Of a stretch of 52,960 nt of DNA, positions 35,584 to 43,894 are shown piece after piece. Within the stretch, counting starts at the first letter, position 1; the number at the start of each line of letters is the position of its first letter. This stretch comes from CAYXOX01 sp964466745. Its GTDB lineage: Bacteria > Pseudomonadota > Alphaproteobacteria > Rhodobacterales > Rhodobacteraceae. The notes beneath the pieces were generated by a model. It was not told the origin of the DNA, did no database searches, and was given only the letters and a program-made list of their open reading frames with translations. Both the position numbers and the translations under genes were made by a program. The stretch spans positions 1 to 52,960 of the forward strand of contig CAYXOX010000006.1 of NCBI GenBank assembly GCA_964466745.1, given 5' to 3'.

Positions 35584-36150
35584 ATGAGCCCAGGATTGCG
35601 CTTTCTTGCCGCCGCGGCAGCGGCCGTTGCAGCACTTGGCGCGCCGGCCGAGGCGGAAGGCACGTGCCCCGGCCAGCCGGCGCTCCCGGGGCTGCTCGAT
35701 CCGCTCTACGAGGCGCTGGCGCAATCGCGCTCCGAGCTGGAAGCGCGGCGCATCGATGCCCGGGTCTGGCAGATCCGGCTGACCGCGCCCGATGCCGAGG
35801 CGCAGCGCCTGCTCGACAGCGGCATCGCCCGCCTGCGCGTTGCCGATTACGAGACGGCCGCCGCCACCTTCGGCACGCTGGTGGACTACTGCCCGGACTA
35901 CGCCGAGGGCTACAACCAGCGCGCCTTCGCCAGCTTCCTGATGGGCGAGTTCGAGGCCGCCCTGCCGGATCTCGACCGCACGCTGGAGCTTGCCCCGCGC
36001 CACACCGGTGCGCTCACGGGGCTTGGCCTCACGCTCATCGGCATGGGGCGACGCGCCGAGGGCGAGGACGCGATCCGGCGCGCGCTCGAGCTGAACCCCT
36101 GGCTCTCGGAGCGGCACCTGCTGACGGAGCCGCCCGGCACCGAGCTATGA
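35584..36150 (+). CDS. secreted TPR-repeat protein
   Basis: A protein of 188 residues with a Sec signal peptide (LRFLAAAAAAVAALGAPAEA). Three TPR-like helical repeats follow, for example YETAAATFGTLVDYCPDYAEGY and the next repeat ending LELAPRHTGAL. Such proteins are common in Rhodobacteraceae as periplasmic adaptor-like TPR proteins; partner and role are unknown. The ATG at 35584 is used although the ribosome site is weak. Confidence 0.85.
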   Translation: MSPGLRFLAAAAAAVAALGAPAEAEGTCPGQPALPGLLDPLYEALAQSRSELEARRIDARVWQIRLTAPDAEAQRLLDSGIARLRVADYETAAATFGTLVDYCPDYAEGYNQRAFASFLMGEFEAALPDLDRTLELAPRHTGALTGLGLTLIGMGRRAEGEDAIRRALELNPWLSERHLLTEPPGTEL

Positions 36151-36202
36151 GTTCCCCGCGAGGCAAACCTGACGAGCCTCCGAGACGCCGAACCGTTGCC
36201 CG

Positions 36203-36230
36203 CGCGCCAATACTGGCGTTGACGCGCCAA
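36203..36230 (+). repeat. tandem CGCGCCAA repeats upstream of the 2OG oxygenase gene
   Basis: CGCGCCAA occurs at 36203-36210 and 36223-36230, exactly 20 bases apart (two helical turns), so the same face of DNA is presented. A small palindrome CGCCA-ATAC-TGGCG overlaps the first copy, and TTGACG (36219-36224) lies between them. This could be an operator for the gene starting at 36275. Confidence 0.35.
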
Positions 36231-36274
36231 CACGGGTAAAACGGCCCCGAAACAGCGCTTCCGGAGGCCTTGCC

Positions 36275-36937
36275 ATGGACGGACAACCAGAACCCACTGC
36301 GGCGGAGAGCACGCCGCAGGTTTCGACCAAGCTGGAATACCCGTTCGCGGTGCCGATCTTCACCGCAACCATCAACGAGCCCGCGGCGCTCAATGCCCGG
36401 ATCCTCGAGGAGGCCCGCGCGATGCGCGAGCAGAGCCCGGGCGTCCAGCGCTCCAACCGCAACGGCTGGCATTCCGAGACCGATCTGTTCAACCGCACGG
36501 AGCCCGGGCTCAAGGCTCTCTGCCAGTTCATCGTCCGGTCGGTGAACACGGCCACCCGGCGCATGAACCCGCAATTCGATTTCAAGGCGCACGCCATGCG
36601 CTCGAACGGCTGGATCAACATCAACCCGCCGGGCGGCTACAACGCGCCGCACCGGCACGACGGGTTCCAGTGGTCGGGCTGCTACTACGTGAACCAGCCG
36701 GAGGTGGAAGAGGGCAACTCGGGGATGATCGAGTTCGTCTCCCCCTGTCCCGGCGGGGCCGAGCAGGCCTCGCTCGGGATCGCGGCGTTCCGGCAGAAGT
36801 ATCGCACGCGCCCGGCACCCGGCGAGCTGCTGATCTTTCCCTCGAACATCATGCACTGGGTCTTCCCGAACGAGGCGGAGGACGAGCGGGTCAGCATCGC
36901 CTTCAACGCAAGCTACGTGCTCAAGCCGCCGTCCTGA
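36275..36937 (+). CDS. 2OG-Fe(II) oxygenase family protein (TIGR02466-like)
   Basis: A protein of 220 residues matching the putative 2OG-Fe(II) oxygenases of the TIGR02466 group. The iron site is probably formed by the HRHD motif (His126/His128/Asp129 region) and His194 in IMHWVFP; Arg205 in DERVSIAFN should bind 2-oxoglutarate. The family stretch GWININPPGGYNAPHRH is diagnostic. There is no signal peptide. The ATG at 36275 follows the sequence GGAGGCCTTGCC. Substrates of this family are unknown; protein or small-molecule hydroxylation is possible. Confidence 0.88.
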   Translation: MDGQPEPTAAESTPQVSTKLEYPFAVPIFTATINEPAALNARILEEARAMREQSPGVQRSNRNGWHSETDLFNRTEPGLKALCQFIVRSVNTATRRMNPQFDFKAHAMRSNGWININPPGGYNAPHRHDGFQWSGCYYVNQPEVEEGNSGMIEFVSPCPGGAEQASLGIAAFRQKYRTRPAPGELLIFPSNIMHWVFPNEAEDERVSIAFNASYVLKPPS

Positions 36938-37052
36938 GCGGGGCGACGCAGCTGGATGCCCCCGGCCGCGCCTCGGTGCAGGGCGCCCAAGGCAGACTGG
37001 CAACGTTGCGCACCGGCACGACGGAAGATAGCACGTCGGGGGCCGGCATGGC

Positions 37053-37138
37053 GCGGGCGTGGCGGAATGGTAGACGCATGGCACTTAAAATGCCTGGGGC
37101 GAAAGCCCGTGCCGGTTCGAGTCCGGCCGCCCGTACCA
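37053..37138 (+). tRNA. tRNA-Leu (anticodon UAA)
   Basis: Acceptor arms GCGGGCG and CGCCCGT pair (with a G-U end pair), followed by A and an encoded CCA. The D-arm TGGCGGAATGGTAGACGCA, the anticodon loop CTTAAAA with UAA at 37086-37088, a long variable arm (GGGGCGAAAGCCCG region) and the T-loop GGTTCGAGTCC are all present. The long variable arm and anticodon identify leucine. The next gene starts 22 bases downstream on the same strand. Confidence 0.97.
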
Positions 37139-37160
37139 GTGGCCTGAAGGACCTCGCTGC

Positions 37161-38231
37161 ATGACGACCGAAACCGAACCCCGCGGCGCGCCCCCCGCGC
37201 CTCCGCTGAGCCCCGAAGGATTCGCCGAGATCGCGCGGCGGGGCGCGGCGCAACTGGCCCGGCTGGTGCAGCCCGACGGGCGCTTCATCCATGCCTTCCG
37301 CCTCTTCGACGGCACGCGGGACGAAGGGTACGACCCCGCCGCCCACAGCGCGGCCGTCTGGGCCATGGTCGACGTCGGCCATCGCCACGGCATGAGCGGC
37401 GTTACCGCCGCCGCGGCTCGGGCGCAGGAATGGCTCCATGCAACCCTCCGCCGCTCCGGCCACGGCGGCAGCTACATTCTCGGCGAGGGCGAGGCGGAGG
37501 CGCGCCTCGGCACCACAGCGCGCGCCGCACTGGCCTCGATCGCGCTACACGAGGCGGGCGCGGGCGAGGCCTGGCTCGACGCGGCCGAAGAGTTCTGCGG
37601 CTTCCTGCTGGCGCGCCGCCGGGCCGGGGCCAGCTTCGAGCAGCGGATCGACCCGGGCAGCGGCACAGCCCTGCAGCAACCGGCCGGAGAGGATACGGCC
37701 GTCGCACTCTTCGCGCTGACCGCGCTTGAAACGCATCGCCCCGACCCTTCCCGCCTCGCGGCACTCGATGACAGCCTCGGAGCGCTCGCGGCCGAAAGCT
37801 ACGGCATCTACCGCCACGGCCACGGGATGATGTACGCGCTCGCCGCTGCCGCGCCGATCACCGATCCGCTGCGCGCGGAGCTGCACGGCGCTCGCATCGT
37901 GGATCACATCCTGTCCGACACGGAGTACCGGCGCCGGCGCCTCTCCATTCCGATCGCGCGGCGCAGCGAAGCGCTCGCGGGCTACCTGCGGCTGAGCGCC
38001 ATGGCGCCGGAGCGCGAGGCGATCCCCGAACTGCGCCAGGCGGCCGCGCAGGCGGCGCTGGAAAACCTGCGCCTCCAGCGGGAATGGTTCGCCGCCTACG
38101 GTGCCTTCGTGAAGGGCGACCTGAGCGACCGCGTGGAGATCTCCTGCATCCAGCACAACATCGCGTCGTTCGACAGGATGGCGCGACTCTTCGAGCCGGG
38201 CGGCGGCCTCACGGTCGCCGGCGGCCGATGA
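37161..38231 (+). CDS. hypothetical protein with (alpha/alpha)-barrel-like repeats
   Basis: A protein of 356 residues, not recognised with certainty. Repeated helical pairs with Gly/His turns (DPAAHSAAVWAMVDVGHRHG, TTARAALASIALHEAG, EDTAVALFALTALE) suggest an alpha-alpha toroid as in six-hairpin glycosidases, epimerases or terpene-cyclase-like folds. There is no signal peptide or membrane helix. The ATG at 37161 has AAGGA ten bases upstream. Its stop overlaps the start of the next gene (ATGA), a putative glycosyltransferase, so a role in glycan metabolism is the best contextual guess. Confidence 0.6.
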   Translation: MTTETEPRGAPPAPPLSPEGFAEIARRGAAQLARLVQPDGRFIHAFRLFDGTRDEGYDPAAHSAAVWAMVDVGHRHGMSGVTAAAARAQEWLHATLRRSGHGGSYILGEGEAEARLGTTARAALASIALHEAGAGEAWLDAAEEFCGFLLARRRAGASFEQRIDPGSGTALQQPAGEDTAVALFALTALETHRPDPSRLAALDDSLGALAAESYGIYRHGHGMMYALAAAAPITDPLRAELHGARIVDHILSDTEYRRRRLSIPIARRSEALAGYLRLSAMAPEREAIPELRQAAAQAALENLRLQREWFAAYGAFVKGDLSDRVEISCIQHNIASFDRMARLFEPGGGLTVAGGR

Positions 38232-39373
38232 ACACGGCGCCGCCGGCCGCCCGGGCGCGCGAGATCGTCGCCGCGGCCACGAAGGACCCCGCGCGCGGCA
38301 TGAGCGCCGAGGAGGCGCGCATCCTCGAAACCGCGCCCGACCGGACGCTGATGATGGAGAAACTGCTTCTCGTCCACTATCACCGGACGGGAAAGACCGA
38401 TGCGCTGGTCGGCCAGGCCGAGAAGATCTTCGCCGCCGAAAAGAGCGGCGAGAACGCCAAGAACCTCGCGCTTGCCCGCCGGGCACAGGGGCGCGCGCCC
38501 GAGGCGGTCGCGCTGCTCGCCGAGCACCGCGACCTCTTCGATCCCATCGTCTGGAACGACCTGATGTGCATGATGCAAGGGGCGCTGGGCGATACCGCCG
38601 CCGCGGTGCGCCACGGCACCGAAAGCCTGCGCCTGAAAGACGCCGCGGCACCCGAGGCCCCCGAACTGACGCCGCGTCTTGCGCCCTTCGACATCGAGAA
38701 GCCCCGCTCGAACGTCATTGCCTTCTCGCTGTGGGGGCACGACCGGCGCTACATCGACGGCGCCATCTTCAACAGCATCGTCACGCGGTACCTCTATCCG
38801 GGCTGGTCGGTGCGGATCTACCACGACGACAGCCTGCCCGAGGACGCCCGGAGAACGCTTCTCGCGCAGGGCGCGGCGCTGGTCCGCGCGCCGGAAGACA
38901 TGCCCGCAGCGCGCTACGGCCTCTTCTGGCGCTTCCTCGTGGAAGACGACCCCGCCGTGGACCGTTACCTGGTGCGCGACGCGGACTCGGTGATGAACAT
39001 CAAGGAGCGCGCCGCCGTGGAGGACTGGCTCGCCACCAACCGGGCGTTCCACGTGATGCGCGATCTTCCCACCCATTCCGAGCTGATCCTCGCCGGGATG
39101 TGGGGCGCGGTGCGCGGCAACATCGGCGAGATGCGCCAGCGGATCGAGGCGCACCTGGGCGCGCAGAACCGCGTGCTCAACAACGTCACGACCGACCAGG
39201 TTTTCCTGCGCAACACGATCTGGCCCATCGTGCGCCAGGACGTGCTGGTGCACGATGCACATTTCGAATTCGGAGAACCGCGCCGCTACCGAGAGGAATT
39301 CCACCTGCCCCGGCGCTATCACATCGGCCAGAACGACTGGGTGCATCGCCGCCCCGCCAAATCCGCCGGCTAG
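38228..39373 (+). CDS. putative glycosyltransferase with N-terminal helical repeats
   Basis: A protein of 381 residues. Residues 1-145 are helical and TPR-like. From 161 on there is a glycosyltransferase-like domain: IAFSLWGHDRRYIDGA, a strand-helix pattern, WSVRIYHDD, RYGLFWRFL and the metal-binding motif DAD at 251-253. THSELILAGMWGAVRG and TTDQVFL follow. No membrane segment is seen. The ATG at 38228 overlaps the upstream stop (ATGA). Acceptor and donor are unknown; capsule or cell-surface glycan assembly is plausible. Confidence 0.68.
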   Translation: MNTAPPAARAREIVAAATKDPARGMSAEEARILETAPDRTLMMEKLLLVHYHRTGKTDALVGQAEKIFAAEKSGENAKNLALARRAQGRAPEAVALLAEHRDLFDPIVWNDLMCMMQGALGDTAAAVRHGTESLRLKDAAAPEAPELTPRLAPFDIEKPRSNVIAFSLWGHDRRYIDGAIFNSIVTRYLYPGWSVRIYHDDSLPEDARRTLLAQGAALVRAPEDMPAARYGLFWRFLVEDDPAVDRYLVRDADSVMNIKERAAVEDWLATNRAFHVMRDLPTHSELILAGMWGAVRGNIGEMRQRIEAHLGAQNRVLNNVTTDQVFLRNTIWPIVRQDVLVHDAHFEFGEPRRYREEFHLPRRYHIGQNDWVHRRPAKSAG

Positions 39374-39436
39374 GCGCCCGGCGCAGGGGCAACGCCTCCA
39401 CCCCACCCGCAACGGTGACGTCTCCGGCGCGCCGTG

Positions 39437-41029
39437 TCAGCCGGGCGCGGCGCGCTCCCCGAGCACGCGGGCGATCTCGGTATCGAGCATCGTGCGGTCG
39501 ATGGGTTTCGGCACGAAGCCGTCCATCCCCGCCGCCCGGTAGCGCGCCTGGGCCTCGGGCGCGACATGGGCCGAGCAGGCGACGATCGGCACGCTGCCCC
39601 GCGCCCCGCCCAGCATCCTGATCTGCTCGGCGGCGCCGAGCCCGTCGAGCCCCGGCATCATCACATCCATCAGCACCAGATCGAACCGGCTGGCATGGGC
39701 CGCCTTCACCGCGGCGAAACCGTCCTCGACAACCGTCACCACATGGCCGTCCTTTTCCAGGATGCGGGTGGCAACCTCGCGATTGAGCGCGTTGTCCTCG
39801 GCCAGCAGGATCCGCAGGCCGGTGCCGTCGGCGCGGGCCTCGGCCGGGCGGCGGTCGTCCTCCATCCGGCGGGCGCGCGACATCGGCTCTTCCGCCACGC
39901 GCACGGGCAACTCGAAGTGGAACACCGCGCCTTCGCCGGGTCGGGAGGTGACGCCCACATCGCCCCCCATTGCCTCGGCGATGCTGTGACAGATGGAAAG
40001 CCCGAGCCCCCAGCCGCCGCGATCCTTTCCGAAATCGCTCTCGATCTGGACGAAGGGCTTGAAGAGGCGGGACTGTTCCTCGGCCGTCAGGCCGGGGCCG
40101 GTATCGAACACCTCGAAGCGGAGGCGCTCGTCGTCGCCGTCACGCGAGACATGGGCGACCGCGAGGCCGATCTGCCCCTCCTCGGTGAATTTCAGCGCGT
40201 TGCCGAGGAAATTGTTCAGCACCTGCTGCAGCCGCACCGGATCGGTGTGGACCATGCGCGGCAGGCCGCGTTCCTCCGTGAGCACGAACCGCAGGCCCTT
40301 TTCGCGCGCCGAGGAGACCCACCAGTCCGCGACCTCTTCAAGCAGCGCGTGCAGATCCACCTCGCGGCTCTCGATCCGCATGTGGCCCGCCTCGACCTGG
40401 CTGAGATCGAGCAGATCGGTGAGCAGGTTCATCAGGTCGCCGCCCGCGCGCAGGATCGCGGCGACATGCCCGCGCCGCTGCTCGTCGAGCGGGGAAAGCT
40501 CCAGAAGCTGGGCAAAGCCGAGGATCGCGTTCATCGGTGTGCGGATCTCGTGGCTCATGGCCGCGAGGAAGCGCGATTTCGCCGCGCTCGCCTCCTCGGC
40601 CTCGGCCGCCTTTCGGGCAAGGGCTTCCTGTGCGGCCAGCGCCGCGCGATTGTCGGTAAGCACGGCAAGGGCGCGCAGCATGCGCCCGTCGGAATCGAGT
40701 TCGGCCACGGCCGAGAACAGAACCGGGATGACAGCGCCGTCCCGCGCCCGGTATTCGCAGGCGAGATTGTGCACGCGCCCGTCCCTGCGCACCGCAGGCA
40801 GGACGACCGCAGCCGCATGGGCCCTCGAAGACGGTGTCTGGAAATCGGAAGCGTGCCGCCCCTCCATCTCCTCGGGGACGTAGCCGAGAAGCGCCGCCCA
40901 GTAGCGGCTGACCCGCAGCAGGCGACCCTCGGCGTCGATGCTGTGCATCAGCACCGGCGCGTGGTCGAAGAGGGCATCGAACGCGTCGTGCGAGCCTTCG
41001 CGCCAGTAGTCCAGCAGGTTGCTTTCCAT
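39437..41029 (-). CDS. cytosolic hybrid histidine kinase (PAS-HisKA-HATPase-REC)
   Basis: A protein of 530 residues with no membrane segment. Domains in order: a PAS domain (about 10-130), a short coiled coil, HisKA with the phospho-acceptor His160 in MSHEIRTPMN, HATPase (N-box NNFLGNALKF near 272-281, G-boxes DTGPG at 309-313 and GGWGLGLS), and a C-terminal receiver with Asp455 in LMDVMMPG. The ATG at 41029 follows GGGAGG by about seven bases. No phosphotransfer protein or response regulator lies nearby, so it is an orphan; the signal bound by the PAS domain is unknown. Confidence 0.93.
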   Translation of the reverse strand: MESNLLDYWREGSHDAFDALFDHAPVLMHSIDAEGRLLRVSRYWAALLGYVPEEMEGRHASDFQTPSSRAHAAAVVLPAVRRDGRVHNLACEYRARDGAVIPVLFSAVAELDSDGRMLRALAVLTDNRAALAAQEALARKAAEAEEASAAKSRFLAAMSHEIRTPMNAILGFAQLLELSPLDEQRRGHVAAILRAGGDLMNLLTDLLDLSQVEAGHMRIESREVDLHALLEEVADWWVSSAREKGLRFVLTEERGLPRMVHTDPVRLQQVLNNFLGNALKFTEEGQIGLAVAHVSRDGDDERLRFEVFDTGPGLTAEEQSRLFKPFVQIESDFGKDRGGWGLGLSICHSIAEAMGGDVGVTSRPGEGAVFHFELPVRVAEEPMSRARRMEDDRRPAEARADGTGLRILLAEDNALNREVATRILEKDGHVVTVVEDGFAAVKAAHASRFDLVLMDVMMPGLDGLGAAEQIRMLGGARGSVPIVACSAHVAPEAQARYRAAGMDGFVPKPIDRTMLDTEIARVLGERAAPG

Positions 41030-41264
41030 CTGCGAACCTCCCGCCCGCGTCGTTCGGGCTTCTCGGGCTGTCACTTCACGGCCCTACAACTGCGCCACGA
41101 AACGCGTCGGATTTCAAGCTGGGGTATGGGGGAGGAAATCGCGGACGGCGGCGGCGCGCCCTTCGGTGCCGCTCGCGCCGCGGCGCCGAAGCAGGATCGA
41201 GGCCTTCTCACGGGCCCTGCCCCGAACTTGGCCGGGCCGGCGGCCTGCGGGGCGCGCCCTCCCG

Positions 41265-42983
41265 TCAGCCTCGCTGACCGGCGAAGCGCGCCTCCCAGCC
41301 CTCGCGGGCCTCGTCGGTGATCTTGGCGAAAAGCACCTCGGGCACCTCGAAGGCATGGCCCGGGCCGAGCGCCTCGAGGGCCGCCGGAACGCTGTCGGGC
41401 CAGCCTGCCTCGCTGTCGCCCAGCGCGGTCAGCATGGCAGCGGAGGCATCGGGGATGAAGGGGCGCGAGATCACGGCGTAGAGCCGGGCAAGGTTGAGCG
41501 CGAGGCGGATGATGGCCGCGGCGCGGGCAGGATCCTCCTTGAACACGGCCCAGGGGGCGGCCGATTGCAGGTATTCGTTCCCCGTCACCCAGATCGCGCG
41601 CAGCTCGGCCGCCGCCTTGCGCACCTCCATCGCCTCCATATGCGCCTCGTAGGCGGCAAGACGCGTGCCGAGCGCCTCGGCCAGTGCCGCCTCGGCAGGC
41701 CCGAACGCGCCACCCTCCGGCACCGCCTCCCCGAATTTCGAGCGGCAGAACTTCGTGACGCGGCTCACGAAATTGCCCAGCACGTCGGCAAGATCCTTGT
41801 TCACACTGGCCTGGAAATTCTCCCAGGTGAACTCGCTGTCCGAGCTTTCGGGCGCGTGGGAGAGCAGCCACCAGCGCCAGTAGTCCGACGGCAGGATCTC
41901 CAGCGCCTGGTCCATGAAGACCCCCCGGCCCTGGCTGGTGGAAAACTGGCCGCCGTCGTAGTTCAGGTAGTTGAACGACTTGATGTAGTCGACGCGCTTC
42001 CACGGCTCGCCCGAGCCGATCAGCGTGGCCGGGAAGGACAGCGTGTGGAACGGCACGTTGTCCTTGCCCATGAACTGCACGTAGCGGACATCGTCCGCGC
42101 CCTTGTCGGTCCGCCACCAGCGCTCCCATGCGTCGTCGGCCAGCCCGTGGGCCTCGGCCCATTCCGCAGCGCAGGCGATGTACTCGATGGGCGCATCGAA
42201 CCAGACGTAGAAAACCTTGCCCTCCATGCCCGGCCACGGCTCGGTGCCGCGCCGCACGGGAATGCCCCAGTCGAGATCGCGGGTGATTCCACGGTCCTGG
42301 AGACCCTCGCCGTCGGTGAGCCACTTCTTGGCGATGGAGGTGGTGAGCACCGGCCAGCCCTCGCGACTGTCGATCCAGGCCTCGAGTTCGCCGCGAAGGC
42401 GAGACTGCCGCAGGTAGAGGTGCTTGGTTTCGCGGATCTCGATATCGGTCGAGCCCGAGATCGCCGAGCGCGGCTCGATCAGGTCGGTGGGTTCGAGCTG
42501 CTTGGTGCAGTTCTCGCACTGATCGCCCCGGGCCCGCTCGTAGCCGCAGTTGGGGCATGTGCCCTCGATGTAGCGATCGGGCAGGAAGCGGCCGTCGGCG
42601 GGCGAGTAGACCTGCCGCTCGGAGACCTCCTCGATATAGCCGTTCTCCGCCAGCCGCCCGGCGAGGTGCTGGGTGAGCCTGTGGTTCTGCGGGCTGGAGG
42701 AGCGCCCGAAATGATCGAAGGACAGCCCGAAGCCACGGGCGAGTTCGGCCTGCACGGCATGCATCTCCGCGCAGTACTCGGCCACGTCCTGGCCGGCCTT
42801 GGCGGCGGCGAGCTCGGCCGGTGTGCCGTGTTCATCCGTGGCGCACAGAAACAGCACCTCGTGGCCGCGCTGCCGCATGAAGCGCGCGTAGAGATCGGCC
42901 GGCAACTGCGAGCCCACGAGATTGCCCAGGTGCTTGATGCCGTTGATGTAGGGAAGCGCAGAGGTGATGAGAACGCGTGCCAT
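41265..42983 (-). CDS. metG: methionyl-tRNA synthetase
   Basis: A protein of 572 residues that charges tRNA-Met with methionine. Class I features: the N-terminal ALPYINGIKHLGN (HIGH-like HLGN), and a zinc knuckle with two Cys pairs in CPNCGYERARGDQCENC. The KMSKS-equivalent reads QFSTS in GGQFSTSQGRG, where related alphaproteobacterial enzymes usually have KFSTS. The anticodon-binding helical domain follows (FVSRVTKF). There is no C-terminal dimerisation domain. The ATG at 42983 is preceded by AAGGG at a spacing of eight, but this site is in the arm of a long inverted repeat. Confidence 0.95.
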   Translation of the reverse strand: MARVLITSALPYINGIKHLGNLVGSQLPADLYARFMRQRGHEVLFLCATDEHGTPAELAAAKAGQDVAEYCAEMHAVQAELARGFGLSFDHFGRSSSPQNHRLTQHLAGRLAENGYIEEVSERQVYSPADGRFLPDRYIEGTCPNCGYERARGDQCENCTKQLEPTDLIEPRSAISGSTDIEIRETKHLYLRQSRLRGELEAWIDSREGWPVLTTSIAKKWLTDGEGLQDRGITRDLDWGIPVRRGTEPWPGMEGKVFYVWFDAPIEYIACAAEWAEAHGLADDAWERWWRTDKGADDVRYVQFMGKDNVPFHTLSFPATLIGSGEPWKRVDYIKSFNYLNYDGGQFSTSQGRGVFMDQALEILPSDYWRWWLLSHAPESSDSEFTWENFQASVNKDLADVLGNFVSRVTKFCRSKFGEAVPEGGAFGPAEAALAEALGTRLAAYEAHMEAMEVRKAAAELRAIWVTGNEYLQSAAPWAVFKEDPARAAAIIRLALNLARLYAVISRPFIPDASAAMLTALGDSEAGWPDSVPAALEALGPGHAFEVPEVLFAKITDEAREGWEARFAGQRG

Positions 42984-42988
42984 GGCCC

Positions 42989-43044
42989 TGGCCCTTCGCT
43001 GGAGTGCCGCGCGCCTTCCTAGCCGCGCGCGCCGCGAAGGGCCA
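42989..43044 (-). promoter_or_regulatory. long inverted repeat in the metG leader covering the ribosome-binding site
   Basis: TGGCCCTTCGC (42989-42999) and GCGAAGGGCCA (43034-43044) are exact 11-base reverse complements. The 34-base interior can pair further through GCGCGC runs. On the mRNA the 3' arm contains AAGGG (42996-42992), the best ribosome-binding site for metG, eight bases before the ATG. The structure would hide that site. It could also end the upstream SDR transcript, but no U-tract follows. Confidence 0.6.
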
Positions 43045-43055
43045 GAGCCCAGCCG

Positions 43056-43808
43056 CTACTGCGCCGTGTAGCCCCCGTCGACGAGGTGGTAGCTGCCGGT
43101 CACGAAGCTGGCCTGCTCCGAAAGCAGGAAGAGCACGAGGGGCGCCACCTCCGTGACGGCGCCGATGCGGCCCAGGGGGTGCATGCCGGCGATGGCGCCG
43201 AGCATGTCGTCGTCGAGGGCGGCGAGGATCGGCGTCCTGATGAAGGCGGGGCCCACCGAGTTGACCCGCACGTTCATCGCCGCGCCCTCCATCGCGCCGA
43301 CCTTCGTCAGCCCCACGACCCCGTGCTTGGACGCCACGTAGGGTCCGGCGCCCTGGAACCCGACGCTGCCTAGAATCGAGGCGATGTTGACGATGGCGCC
43401 GCCGCCGGCGCGCTCCATCGCGGGCATCGCGTAGCGCATCCCGTAGAAGACGCCCGAGAGGTTCACCCCGATCACCTTCGCCCAGTTCGCGGGATCCTGC
43501 TCGGCGATCGGGCCCTGGTCGCCGCCGATCCCGGCGTTGTTGACCATCAGGTGCAGCCCGCCGCAGCGATCCTCGGCGAAGGCGACCAGGCGCGCCACCT
43601 GCTGCGCATCGGAGACATCGGCCGCGCACACCACCGCGCGCCCGCCGGCCGCCTCTATCTCAACGGCAACGGCGCGGGGCGCGTCCTCGGCGATGTCGGA
43701 GAGCACCACCGTTGCGCCCGACGCCGCGAGCTGCCGGGCGATCTCGGCGCCGATGCCCGAACCGGCGCCGGTGACGATGGCGACCTTCGAATCGAATCTG
43801 AGTTCCAT
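43056..43808 (-). CDS. short-chain dehydrogenase/reductase (SDR)
   Basis: A protein of 250 residues of the classical SDR type: TGAGSGIG cofactor motif (12-19), NNAG, the catalytic serine region (IASILGS) and YVASK with the Tyr-Lys pair. The DIAEDAP stretch (Asp after the second strand) favours NAD(H). The ATG at 43808 has GGAGGAGG eight bases upstream. Substrate is not evident. It lies between the MFS gene and metG on the same strand. Confidence 0.93.
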   Translation of the reverse strand: MELRFDSKVAIVTGAGSGIGAEIARQLAASGATVVLSDIAEDAPRAVAVEIEAAGGRAVVCAADVSDAQQVARLVAFAEDRCGGLHLMVNNAGIGGDQGPIAEQDPANWAKVIGVNLSGVFYGMRYAMPAMERAGGGAIVNIASILGSVGFQGAGPYVASKHGVVGLTKVGAMEGAAMNVRVNSVGPAFIRTPILAALDDDMLGAIAGMHPLGRIGAVTEVAPLVLFLLSEQASFVTGSYHLVDGGYTAQ

Positions 43809-43894
43809 GATGCGTGCCTCCTCCGTTTCACCGGGGGGCCAGCCTAGCGGCTTGGCGAGCACTGGCGTTGATCCGCCTCAAGTCGCGGGCAGGG

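Noticed and set aside
37053..37160. tRNA-Leu as an integration site of a genomic island.
   Set aside because: No integrase, direct repeat of the tRNA end or mobile gene was found in the following sequence.
43809..43894. Hairpin near 43839-43857 as a terminator of the MFS gene.
   Set aside because: The arms contain a bulge and there is no U-tract on the minus strand.
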